Source: JACPJP01 sp964650285 (GTDB lineage: Archaea > Nanobdellota > Nanobdellia > Woesearchaeales > GW2011-AR4). Taken from it: a DNA stretch of 64,000 bases. This document shows, piece after piece, positions 1-7,846 of the stretch (position 1 is the first letter of the stretch; each line of letters begins with the position of its first letter). The stretch lies in NCBI GenBank assembly GCA_964650285.1, contig CAZYSP010000006.1, forward strand, positions 3,171-67,170. The letters are read 5' to 3'. The notes under the pieces are model-generated. The model was not told where the DNA came from, did no database searches, and saw only the letters and a program-made list of their open reading frames with translations. A program made the position numbers and the translations under genes.

Positions 1-44
1 AGATGAAACCTGTCCAGCTGGTCAAGAAAATCAGTGTTAATCAT
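1..44 (-). CDS. DUF58 family protein, N-terminal fragment
   Basis: Only the first 14 codons lie in the window (ATG at 44). The peptide begins MINTDFLDQLDRFH, which resembles the start of archaeal DUF58 proteins. It follows the MoxR gene by about 10 bp on the same strand. MoxR ATPases are commonly paired with DUF58 and von Willebrand proteins, so the context supports the call. The rest of the gene is outside the window. Confidence 0.6.
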   Translation of the reverse strand, partial: MINTDFLDQLDRFH

Positions 45-54
45 TTTTTAATTG

Positions 55-990
55 CTACTTAACTTTATCCAAAATATGCTTAATGGCATCATCAGTTGTC
101 ATTCCTTTTCTCTCTGCCTCAAAATTTAAAATTACGCGATGCCTCAAGATAGGATATGCCATCTCATTGATGTCCTCACTGCTTACATGATTCCTGCCCC
201 TGATTAATGCACGCGCTTTTGACGCTAACAATATTCCAATAGATGCTCTTGGAGAAGCTCCATAATTAATAACATCCTTGTTCGTTCTCGTTGCAGCTAT
301 TATTTTTATAGCCCTGGTTTTTATGTCATTTGCAATAGGAACTTGTCTTGTTAATGTTTGTAAACTAAGCAAATGGTTTTTGTTGAGTAAAGTTTTCAAC
401 TTAGGTTCTCTTAAGACAGAAGCATACTTATCTGTAATTTCTTTCTCTTCTTCAAAAGAAGGATAGCCTACTTTTATTTTTAACAAAAACCTGTCTGCCT
501 GTGCTTCTGGCAATGGATATGTACCTTCCTGTTCAATTGGATTTTGTGTGGCTAAAACAAAGAAAGGCAAATCAAGTTTAAATGTATTGTTGCCAACAGT
601 AACCTGTTTCTCCTGCATTGCCTCAAGCAAAGCGCTTTGTGTTTTGGGTGTTGCCCTGTTGATTTCATCTGCCAATACAATATTAGCAAAAATAGGACCT
701 GGCTGGAACTTAAAAGTTCTTTTGCCGGAAGTCTCCTCTATTATATATGTCCCTGTTATGTCAGAAGGCATTAAATCAGGTGTACTTTGTATCCTGCTGA
801 ACTTAAGGTTCATTAAATCTGCCAGTGTCCTTACAGCTAATGTCTTTGCCAGGCCTGGATATCCTTCCAGCAATGCATTTGCATCGCATAAATTAGCTAT
901 CAGAATCTGCTCAACAACATCAGTCTGCCCGACAACAACCTTTCCAATTTCTTTAAAGACAGCATCAAAAATATGCTTATAGTTTTTCAT
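55..990 (-). CDS. MoxR-family AAA+ ATPase
   Basis: A 311-residue MoxR-type AAA+ ATPase, thought to act as a chaperone that matures metal- or peptide-binding von Willebrand proteins. Walker A is GYPGLAKT (43-50) and Walker B is VLADEIN (105-111), followed by NRATPKTQSALLEAMQE and the sensor-like ATQNP stretch. Length is normal for the family (about 310-330). It lies between a small 76-residue gene and DUF58, downstream of two BatA/BatB-like proteins. The substrate is not known; the neighbouring vWA membrane proteins are the natural candidates. Confidence 0.93.
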   Translation of the reverse strand: MKNYKHIFDAVFKEIGKVVVGQTDVVEQILIANLCDANALLEGYPGLAKTLAVRTLADLMNLKFSRIQSTPDLMPSDITGTYIIEETSGKRTFKFQPGPIFANIVLADEINRATPKTQSALLEAMQEKQVTVGNNTFKLDLPFFVLATQNPIEQEGTYPLPEAQADRFLLKIKVGYPSFEEEKEITDKYASVLREPKLKTLLNKNHLLSLQTLTRQVPIANDIKTRAIKIIAATRTNKDVINYGASPRASIGILLASKARALIRGRNHVSSEDINEMAYPILRHRVILNFEAERKGMTTDDAIKHILDKVK

Positions 991-1017
991 AATAGTACAC
1001 CTCTTTTTTAATAGTAT

Positions 1018-1248
1018 TTAATATTTTTTATTATTTAATCTTAAAAAAGCTTCTTCAACTTCTTGACTATTCCAACCAGCTTTAATTAAAGCATTTCTTA
1101 TCTGCTCTTTGCTGTAACCTCTTTTTAAATTAGTTGTTATATATTTTCTTAGTTCTGATAATATTTCTTCCCTATGGGTTTTATTTAAATTTTTTTGATC
1201 TTTTAGTCTGCTGAATTCAATATAGCCATGAAATTTATGATACTTCAA
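1018..1248 (-). CDS. Small protein with C-terminal helical motif
   Basis: A 76-residue basic protein. The C-terminal third (YSKEQIRNALIKAGW followed by an acidic helix) resembles a short helical motif seen at protein ends in DPANN genomes, including the one at 21905-22540. The start codon is TTG; a TATA-like stretch at 1266-1275 lies about 25 bp upstream, so the message may be leaderless and start here, giving moxR-DUF58 their own promoter. No function can be assigned. Confidence 0.55.
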   Translation of the reverse strand: MKYHKFHGYIEFSRLKDQKNLNKTHREEILSELRKYITTNLKRGYSKEQIRNALIKAGWNSQEVEEAFLRLNNKKY

Positions 1249-1265
1249 TTAAAAGAAACCCCAAA

Positions 1266-1275
1266 ATTATATATA
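1266..1275 (-). promoter_or_regulatory. TATA box, internal promoter of the moxR end of the operon
   Basis: TATATATAATTT on the minus strand, about 25 bp before the TTG start at 1248. This fits an archaeal TATA box feeding a leaderless transcript. Seen in sequence only. Confidence 0.45.
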
Positions 1276-1318
1276 GGTCAAAAAAAGATATGAAATATAA
1301 TTTTAGGGACCCCTCTAA

Positions 1319-1600
1319 TTAAACAGTAAAACAAAAACTTAGCTTGTCCACTAATTCCTTTTTCTTCTTCTTTGATACATTCTCAAAGTTCATTATCTTT
1401 TCTTCCTCTTCCGTTAGTTCTTCTTCTTTGTTTTTCATTTTCTCCTCCACTATCACTACTACTTTCTTACCTATAAACTTTTTGTAAAACTTGATAACAG
1501 CTCCATTACCTGATTTTACAACACTGCTGCAATAAACTCCATCTGGCTCAACTTCTATGATGTCATTTATCACTATCTTTACTGGTTTTTTTCTGCTCAT
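1319..1600 (-). CDS. DUF2080-like transposon-associated protein
   Basis: A 93-residue protein whose middle (VVKSGNGAVIKF, then KKFIGKKVVVIVEE) matches the pattern of the archaeal DUF2080 family, labelled transposon-encoded. That family resembles AbrB-like swapped-hairpin proteins. The C-terminal 40 residues are Lys/Glu-rich with little predicted fold. No transposase is visible nearby, so it may be a domesticated or stray copy inside the Bat-like operon. About 135 bp separate it from the upstream gene; the gap has a possible 29-codon ORF (1621-1710) I cannot support. Confidence 0.55.
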   Translation of the reverse strand: MSRKKPVKIVINDIIEVEPDGVYCSSVVKSGNGAVIKFYKKFIGKKVVVIVEEKMKNKEEELTEEEEKIMNFENVSKKKKKELVDKLSFCFTV

Positions 1601-1735
1601 TTTATTACCTCCAGGTTAGATTACCAACCTAATACTTTAAACTGTTTCTCTGTTTTTTGTGGTTTTGGGGTTGCCTGGATTAACTCATGGGTTTGCTGCA
1701 TCTTGCTCATAGCATCTAAGGTTATTTTCAAACAT

Positions 1736-2512
1736 TTACCCACCAGCAAGCTTATCAAAATACTTCTTGACCAGCTCCTGCTGCTCTTCTGGGATTTTTT
1801 CCTCAAAAGCTGAGGACTGCTCGACATTAACTTCACTTGGAAAAATCTCATTAAATTGTTTCTGATCAATATCCCCTTCTTCACGCACATTAACCTCATA
1901 ATTTACAGGTTTTATCTTTATATCAATCTGTTCATCGCCTAACACAGCTAGCTTGCTCTCTCCATAAATATCTTCACTCTCATTAATTTCTCCAAGAGGC
2001 ATATTGTCTGCGCGCCTTGGATTAAGATTTTCCAGCATATCCGGAACATTGCTGAGGAACTTGTTTAAATCGACAATGTAAAGATTAAGTGTTGTTGCAA
2101 GAACAATTGCAAAAGACAGGAAAATTGCAGTAAAAATTTTGTAAGACACTCTTCTTGTCTGAATAAAAGAGCTTAATCCCACGTGCTTTAAATCATGCAC
2201 AACTTCTTCTTTCAGCTCGTTGACAACAGGATTTTCTTTGTTAACATTGTCTGCAGCAGTCCTTAGTTTTTCCTTAAGAGGCTCGTATTTGCCCTCTACA
2301 ATTTTTCTTTTGTCCCTTTTGGAATTTGCATACAACATCATCGCAAAATAAATTGCTGCAGGTATTAAAGCCAATATGGGATAAAGGTTTACTAATGACA
2401 GCAAAAAATAAACAGCTAGGAAAAATATTACTGCATTTAATATACTCTCAAAAATAATCAAAAAGTTCAGTGTCTTGTTGATTTCCTTAATTACTTTAAT
2501 GAAGTTTTTCAT
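1736..2512 (-). CDS. Membrane protein of the Bat/MoxR operon, unknown function
   Basis: A 258-residue protein, not recognised by name. Residues 15-62 form two hydrophobic segments and a third lies near 128-150 (IFTAIFLSFAIVLATTLNLYIV). Between them is a charged cytoplasmic stretch; the last 110 residues are acidic and soluble. It sits between a coiled-coil membrane protein and the DUF2080-like gene, co-directional with the vWA genes, so it may belong to the same membrane assembly. It could fill the role of BatD/BatE-like partners, but no sequence motif proves that. Confidence 0.6.
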   Translation of the reverse strand: MKNFIKVIKEINKTLNFLIIFESILNAVIFFLAVYFLLSLVNLYPILALIPAAIYFAMMLYANSKRDKRKIVEGKYEPLKEKLRTAADNVNKENPVVNELKEEVVHDLKHVGLSSFIQTRRVSYKIFTAIFLSFAIVLATTLNLYIVDLNKFLSNVPDMLENLNPRRADNMPLGEINESEDIYGESKLAVLGDEQIDIKIKPVNYEVNVREEGDIDQKQFNEIFPSEVNVEQSSAFEEKIPEEQQELVKKYFDKLAGG

Positions 2513-2555
2513 CTTCTAAATTTGTCCCGTAATGTTTTTTTATGAAAATAAATAT

Positions 2556-3047
2556 TTAATCACACTCCGAATCAGATTCTCCTTCTGCTAACTTACCACA
2601 TAACCTAGCAATATCATCTTTCAGATTGTTAACACGTGATTTTAATGAACTTATTTCACTATTAGCAGCAACTAAACTTGTTTGCACTTGTGATAATAAG
2701 TTTTTAGTTAGATCCAACTCTGACTTTTTTTCTGCCAACTGGACTTTTGTGCTGGTGATCTCTGAGTGCAAAACTATATTCTCATCACTGACTTCTTTGT
2801 ATCTTTCATCCAGGGTTTGTTTGTCCTGCTCTGCCTTTACCCTTAAGCTGTATGTTTCATTTAACTCCTGCCTTTTGACTCCCAGCTCCGTTGTTACTTG
2901 GCTTAACTGCTCTAATTTCTCTTTGTATTCCAATGAAACATCCTTAAATGCATTCTGGTAATAAACACTAAAGCCGCTAAACAAAAGTATAGATACAACT
3001 ATCAAAATCAGCAATCCAATATTTACATCCCTTTTCATAAATGCCAT
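2556..3047 (-). CDS. Single-pass membrane coiled-coil protein
   Basis: A 163-residue protein with one N-terminal membrane segment (residues 9-28, GLLILIVVSILLFSGFSVYY) followed by a long heptad-like coiled coil (about 33-150) rich in Glu, Lys, Gln and Leu. The tail is acidic and holds two Cys. It lies 30 bp after the 802-residue vWA protein in the same operon. It may be a structural or tethering partner; no enzymatic motif is present. Confidence 0.65.
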   Translation of the reverse strand: MAFMKRDVNIGLLILIVVSILLFSGFSVYYQNAFKDVSLEYKEKLEQLSQVTTELGVKRQELNETYSLRVKAEQDKQTLDERYKEVSDENIVLHSEITSTKVQLAEKKSELDLTKNLLSQVQTSLVAANSEISSLKSRVNNLKDDIARLCGKLAEGESDSECD

Positions 3048-3076
3048 TTCAACCTACCTCGTTTTTTGTTTGAATT

Positions 3077-5485
3077 TCACCTATAGCTTTTATTCTCCCA
3101 CAGCCTCCTTAAACCTATTTCCCCTAAAAACAAAATTAACGCAATAACCAAAAATGGCCATTTAAATTCTGTTGTGTCTATCTTTTTCCTTTTTGATTTC
3201 TCTTTTACAAATTCCAATATGCTGTCAATATCATCCTTGTCAAAAACCTTGCCTTGTGTCTGCTCAACAAGCTCTATAAACTCCTGGTTGACTCCTAAAT
3301 CTTTAAACTCATCCTTATAGTTGACAGCAACATCAGCCCCCAGAAAATTGTAATATCCTGTTCTTTCTGGATTGAATTTTGCACTGTAGAAGTTAACATC
3401 AGATTTTGCAAAATTAAGTTTTTCATGCTGCGGCAAAGTATCTGAAACCACATTCACAAACATAGTTCCATCAAGTGATGTATCTTTAATGCTGACATCA
3501 AAATTCTTTTTTCTTGCCAAATCACCTATAACCCAATTTATTGTTTTTGTCAAAATTTTTGAGTTTTCATTGCTTAAAAACTCTCCAGCCCATTTGCTCC
3601 CGTCATCAGTTGCAAAGCTGACAACCCTTCCCAGGCCAAAGCGCCATGCAACCATTATTGGAATATTTTTGTTTGTTGTAATCAGCATTCTCGAAGCTGG
3701 TTTTGGTATGACATAATTATAGCCGCTTACAACGACATCTAATGTCTGGTTAAATGTTATGAAATGTGTTGTATCCAATAAAACCAGTTTGTTAAGATAG
3801 TCAGTATCATCTTTGCTTCCCGGCTCCCCAAAAATTATCTTTAATTTATTTGAAGCATCAACAGGAAAATAGATACCCTCTCCCAAAGTTGCAACATGGG
3901 TAAGAAAATCATCGTTTCTTCTGTCTCCTACTCCGGCAACATAAACCTTCATGCCCCGTGCAGCTGCCTGTCTTGCACTTTCAAGGGTGTTATCCATTAG
4001 CTTATTGTAGGTTGTCTTTCCATCTGTAATCAGTATTATGTTCTTGCCTCCGGAAACAGACCTAAGCATTTTGTTTGCAGCATCTATGCCCAGATTAAAA
4101 AAAGACTGTCCGTCAAAAACCAGCCTGGAAATCTTATCTACTACCTCTTCTTTATGCTCGCTTAAAGGCTTTATGTCAGCAACCTTGTAAGGTACTGTAT
4201 TGAATGCTATTACCCCTACATTATTTTTCTTATCAAGGCTGTCTATAATGCTTACTGCCTGTGCTTTTTCAATATTGACATACTCAGCTGTTCCATGCGA
4301 GATATCAATAACAATAACAATATACACATCGCTTTTTTCTGACTCCTCACCCGCTCCTGTTTTAATAGGCAGCAAGGTCTCTATAAAAGTCCCTTTATAT
4401 GCACCCCGGTCATAAGAGTTCTCACCTCCAATAACAAACAAACCGTTACCATCAGAAACATAATCGCTTAAGGAACTCATATATGGCAAAAATTTATTTG
4501 CCGAAATATCATTTAAAATAACTGCCATATAGCTACTTAAGTCATTTGGCACAGTGCTTACAGTTGTTAAGTCATAAATTTCTTCCAGCTCACTTATCAG
4601 AGCTGAGCTTTTTTCTGAAACAAATAAAACCCTCGGCCTTGGAACAACTTTAACTGTCTTATAATATTTATTATTCTGCTTAAAATAATCTTCACTGCCG
4701 ACATCCAGAAGCTCAGCAGTGATCTTATGGTAGCCATCTGAAAGTTTTTTATTAAAGGTAAATGCATTGCTTTCATCACCGGTTCTTGCAATCACAATCT
4801 CATCATCAAACTTGACTTCTAAAGTATAAGGTACATTTTCTCCAACATTATCTACAGTGACAACAAAATCCTCCCGTGTATCCCTTATAGCTTCACTTGG
4901 TCCTGTGATTTCTACACCAACATCACTTCTTACAGGCTCCATGCTTACCGTACTTACAGTTGCATTTAACGAAGATGCCAACAGCATTGTATCTCCCAGA
5001 AGCCTTCCATCATTATTATTTCCATCAGTTATAACCAGAACATTCTCATCTCTCTCTATATTGTTTAAAATTCCATCCCCTATTGCAGATGTATCACCAA
5101 CCGCAATGTGCCTTATAGACACAGGGATCTTGTTCTTTAATTTACCAGCCAGTTCTTTTTCAATACCGCTTTCAAATAAATTAAGGGATGTTGAATTATC
5201 CACTAAAATAGTAATTCTTGGATTGCCTTTTACAGTTCTTGTTTCCAATAAAAACGGACTTGCAATACTAATAAGCACTAATGCAATAATCGAGGCTCTT
5301 ATTAAAAAGAAGATAGTTCTCTGGTCCTTTTTCTCTCTTACATAGCTTGCCTGCTCGGATTTGTTAAAAAAATTTATGAAATTTCTTTTTATTACAAAAT
5401 ACAGCACTATTATCACAGGTATAATCAGCAGAGCCATGTAAGAATACCTTAAACAAAACTTAGATATGCAGAATACACTGCTCAA
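3077..5485 (-). CDS. BatB-like membrane protein with vWA and GATase-like domains
   Basis: An 802-residue membrane protein. Two N-terminal hydrophobic segments (about 17-33 and 58-80) precede a vWA-like domain with a degenerate MIDAS (DNSTS, 96-100) and ITDGNNNDG near 150. A glutamine-amidotransferase-like fold follows (FVIGGENSYDRGAYKGT, about 348-364), then a second vWA-like domain (DISHG at 392, ITDGKT near 485), and a C-terminal membrane helix near 775-790. The start is TTG at 5485; an internal ATG at 5437 is an alternative. It follows the BatA-like gene by 20 bp. Bat proteins are linked to stress tolerance in bacteria; the archaeal role is not established. Confidence 0.8.
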   Translation of the reverse strand: MSSVFCISKFCLRYSYMALLIIPVIIVLYFVIKRNFINFFNKSEQASYVREKKDQRTIFFLIRASIIALVLISIASPFLLETRTVKGNPRITILVDNSTSLNLFESGIEKELAGKLKNKIPVSIRHIAVGDTSAIGDGILNNIERDENVLVITDGNNNDGRLLGDTMLLASSLNATVSTVSMEPVRSDVGVEITGPSEAIRDTREDFVVTVDNVGENVPYTLEVKFDDEIVIARTGDESNAFTFNKKLSDGYHKITAELLDVGSEDYFKQNNKYYKTVKVVPRPRVLFVSEKSSALISELEEIYDLTTVSTVPNDLSSYMAVILNDISANKFLPYMSSLSDYVSDGNGLFVIGGENSYDRGAYKGTFIETLLPIKTGAGEESEKSDVYIVIVIDISHGTAEYVNIEKAQAVSIIDSLDKKNNVGVIAFNTVPYKVADIKPLSEHKEEVVDKISRLVFDGQSFFNLGIDAANKMLRSVSGGKNIILITDGKTTYNKLMDNTLESARQAAARGMKVYVAGVGDRRNDDFLTHVATLGEGIYFPVDASNKLKIIFGEPGSKDDTDYLNKLVLLDTTHFITFNQTLDVVVSGYNYVIPKPASRMLITTNKNIPIMVAWRFGLGRVVSFATDDGSKWAGEFLSNENSKILTKTINWVIGDLARKKNFDVSIKDTSLDGTMFVNVVSDTLPQHEKLNFAKSDVNFYSAKFNPERTGYYNFLGADVAVNYKDEFKDLGVNQEFIELVEQTQGKVFDKDDIDSILEFVKEKSKRKKIDTTEFKWPFLVIALILFLGEIGLRRLWENKSYR

Positions 5486-5505
5486 ATCCGGAAAAATGAA
5501 CGCTA

Positions 5506-7395
5506 TTATATATCACCTCTTCTTTTTAGATAAAATATTTCAAAACATAAAAGCAAAAATACCCCTATCAGGATTAAAACACTTAAGCTGAGATTTTTTT
5601 CAACACCCTGCTCTTTTAGGACCTCTGCACTCTCACTTTTTTCTTTCAGAACACTTTCTTTTGTAACCTCGCTTTCCTTTTCATCAAGAAGATTGACTGC
5701 AAACTTTTTGTCATTTAATTCATAAATTCCTACCTCATCATATATAACTCTTGATGTCCTAAAAGATGATGATGGTGTTTTTACACGCTGCTGGTTTATG
5801 GTAACAATCTTTCCTGTTTTCACATTAAAATCCCTTATGTCCTCTGTCTCTGCCATAAAATTAACCAGTGAATTCCAGAAAATTGGGTAAGCTGGTAATG
5901 TCCTGAAGTCGCTTGCCTCGTCAATAATTCCGTAGTAGAAAATCTTCCCCTTGAAATGCTCCTTAACTGCCAGGATAGGTATTTCTGATATAGAAGCAAT
6001 AACATGTATATCTTTGTCAGGGCCTGCATCAAAATATTGTGAGACAGTTGAAAAGCAGATATCATTCTCAAACTGCTTTGTCATTTCATTTATCGCATCA
6101 ACACATACCCTTTTTGTATCCTGAAACAAAGTTTTTAAATTGACAATATCAAGATCAATCATATTGAATTTATTCAAATCAGCCTGCGCAGTAATTATTA
6201 ATTTCCCCCCGTTCTTGGCATAGCTTGATAAATCCTGGAAAGTTCCCGGCAGAATTCCTTTCTTTATGCCAACTTTACCTATTTGGTGCACAATAACAAC
6301 ATCATGCTTCTGGAAAACCTGCAAAGTTGTTGCTCCTTCCAGCCTACTGCCATCAGTATTTATTGAAAACACAGGAGGATTAACAACATTAAGCCCTATG
6401 TCCCTTGAGGCCAACAATGCATTTTCCAGATTGGTTTTGTGTCTATTTGTTATTAACAAGACGCTTACTCTTTTCTTCAACGGAGCGCTTATGTAAGCAA
6501 CATTGTCCACATCCAAATCATCCTCTGGCTTGAGCTCAATTCTGCTTACGCCTGCAGGAGTATCATCAAACATAAAAGTTTCGACAGAATTTGGCAGCAC
6601 CTCAATATCTTCGGATTCTGCTATTACATTTTTGTCTTTTATCAATTTAAGATTTATCTTTTTTCTTACACTATTGAAGTTTTTAACAAAAACCTTTATG
6701 CTGTGTTTTCTAACATCCATGCTTATAATTCCTGCATTCTCTGCATTATTTGACACATCCTCAAAATTTACAATGATTTCTTCTGAGATTATTGCCTTCT
6801 TGACTGCAAGTAAATCAGGACCATCAATGTTATTAAAGTCACTTATAACAACAATCCTTCCAGGCCTGTCCTGCAGCATGTCTTTAGCCAATAACATTGA
6901 ATCTCCCAAGTTGGTTGTAGTTGCTTTTGGCTGCAAGTTATCCAAAATAGCAGAAGCTGTCTCGCTGTTCTCATCCTCCAATACAATTAGTGGTACATTC
7001 TCTGCGAGTATTATGCTGTTTTTCCCGCTAAGTGCTTTTTTTGCTTCCCTGATTGCTTTGTCAAACCTCATTAAACCCCCTTCTTCCGCCTGCATTGACG
7101 CGCTTACATCCAAAACTAATATTGTGTTCTCCAAAGAAACGTCATAGGGTATTTTCACAAAAGGCTCTGCTATTGCTATGGATAAACCTATCAAAGCCAA
7201 TAACTGTATAAAAAACAGCAAGTTTGTTAAAAATTTCCTTAAAAAATCAGACTGCCTTGATGTTTTTTTGTTCTGCAGTATAAACATTAAAGATGGTATT
7301 ATCCTGTCCTGAGGCCTTGGCTTTCTCAAGTACAAAATTATGAAAGGTATTAAGCTTGCTAATGCCAATAATCCTGCAGTGTTTGCAAATCCCAT
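5506..7395 (-). CDS. BatA-like protein: membrane N-terminus plus vWA domain
   Basis: A 629-residue protein. Residues 1-80 match the BatA/aerotolerance N-terminal module: a short hydrophobic helix, LRKPRPQD and a second helix ending in EPFV. A vWA domain follows with a good MIDAS (DVSAS, 96-100). The centre (about 310-470) looks like a class I glutamine-amidotransferase-like fold without a catalytic Cys that I can identify. One C-terminal helix (about 604-622) anchors it again. The gene starts one base after the AbrB stop. Likely the metal-binding partner of MoxR; the inference rests on operon structure. Confidence 0.82.
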   Translation of the reverse strand: MGFANTAGLLALASLIPFIILYLRKPRPQDRIIPSLMFILQNKKTSRQSDFLRKFLTNLLFFIQLLALIGLSIAIAEPFVKIPYDVSLENTILVLDVSASMQAEEGGLMRFDKAIREAKKALSGKNSIILAENVPLIVLEDENSETASAILDNLQPKATTTNLGDSMLLAKDMLQDRPGRIVVISDFNNIDGPDLLAVKKAIISEEIIVNFEDVSNNAENAGIISMDVRKHSIKVFVKNFNSVRKKINLKLIKDKNVIAESEDIEVLPNSVETFMFDDTPAGVSRIELKPEDDLDVDNVAYISAPLKKRVSVLLITNRHKTNLENALLASRDIGLNVVNPPVFSINTDGSRLEGATTLQVFQKHDVVIVHQIGKVGIKKGILPGTFQDLSSYAKNGGKLIITAQADLNKFNMIDLDIVNLKTLFQDTKRVCVDAINEMTKQFENDICFSTVSQYFDAGPDKDIHVIASISEIPILAVKEHFKGKIFYYGIIDEASDFRTLPAYPIFWNSLVNFMAETEDIRDFNVKTGKIVTINQQRVKTPSSSFRTSRVIYDEVGIYELNDKKFAVNLLDEKESEVTKESVLKEKSESAEVLKEQGVEKNLSLSVLILIGVFLLLCFEIFYLKRRGDI

Positions 7396-7396
7396 A

Positions 7397-7606
7397 CTAA
7401 CCTCTTTTTTTGTTTTTCTTTCCCTTTATGATTGCAGCCAAATCCTCAGTGCTTACCAACTCTTTTACAACAATTAGATGATCGTCTACAAGATACCAGT
7501 AAACCTCGCTGTTTAAGTCCAGCTTTAACTCTTCCCTTGCCTCAAAAGGCAGCGTTACCTGCCCTTGCTTCGTTATTTTCGCCTTCCCAATAAACTTAAC
7601 TGCCAT
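7397..7606 (-). CDS. AbrB/SpoVT-type DNA-binding protein
   Basis: A 69-residue protein with the swapped-hairpin AbrB signature (GKAKITKQGQVTLPFEARE) and a basic tail (GKKNKKRG). It is the first gene of the vWA/MoxR operon, and its TAG stop lies one base before the BatA-like ATG, so translation may be coupled. It could be an autoregulator of the operon or an antitoxin-like protein, but no toxin gene adjoins it. Confidence 0.8.
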   Translation of the reverse strand: MAVKFIGKAKITKQGQVTLPFEAREELKLDLNSEVYWYLVDDHLIVVKELVSTEDLAAIIKGKKNKKRG

Positions 7607-7671
7607 CTTAGATTATTAATATTAATAAAAATAACAAAATTATGAGTATTATTAGAATTAATATTTATAAA

Positions 7672-7773
7672 GGTTTCGAAAATCAAAGATTTTCGAAGCC
7701 CAAGAAATCTTTGATTTCTGCTGGTTTCGGAATTTGAAAAATTCCGAAGCCCAGAAAATTTTTAATTTTCGCT
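7672..7773. repeat. Two tandem 51-bp palindromic units, constant caps and variable stems
   Basis: Two head-to-tail units of 51 bp (7672-7722 and 7723-7773). Both read GGTTTCG, stem, CGAAGCCCA, second stem, GCT. In unit 1 the stems are AAAATC/GATTTT and AGAAATC/GATTTCT; in unit 2 they are GAATTT/AAATTC and GAAAATT/AATTTTC. The caps are identical while the stems differ yet stay self-complementary. The array fills the divergent gap between the AbrB-type gene and thrS. Confidence 0.85.
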
Positions 7774-7815
7774 GGTTGTGGTTTTTGTTAAATACTCCCT
7801 ATTCCGAACAAAATC

Positions 7816-7824
7816 TTTTTATAC
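7816..7824 (+). promoter_or_regulatory. TATA box of thrS
   Basis: TTTTTATAC, centred about 27 bp before the ATG at 7847, which predicts a leaderless thrS transcript. This supports the start chosen over an in-frame upstream codon at 7778. Confidence 0.5.
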
Positions 7825-7846
7825 TCACTCTCAACTTTCTACTCTT

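Noticed and set aside
1319..1600. Complete transposon at the DUF2080-like gene
   Set aside because: No transposase and no terminal inverted repeats were seen around it.
1621..1710. 29-codon ORF before the DUF2080-like gene
   Set aside because: No recognisable sequence and no clear promoter; it may be the relic of a longer frame overlapping the membrane protein gene.
7672..7773. CRISPR array
   Set aside because: The two 51-bp units have palindromic interiors and no unique spacers, and no cas gene is in the window.
7778..7846. ThrRS extension upstream of 7847
   Set aside because: The TGS domain begins at MPKIKITLP and the TATA box at 7816 would lie inside the extension.
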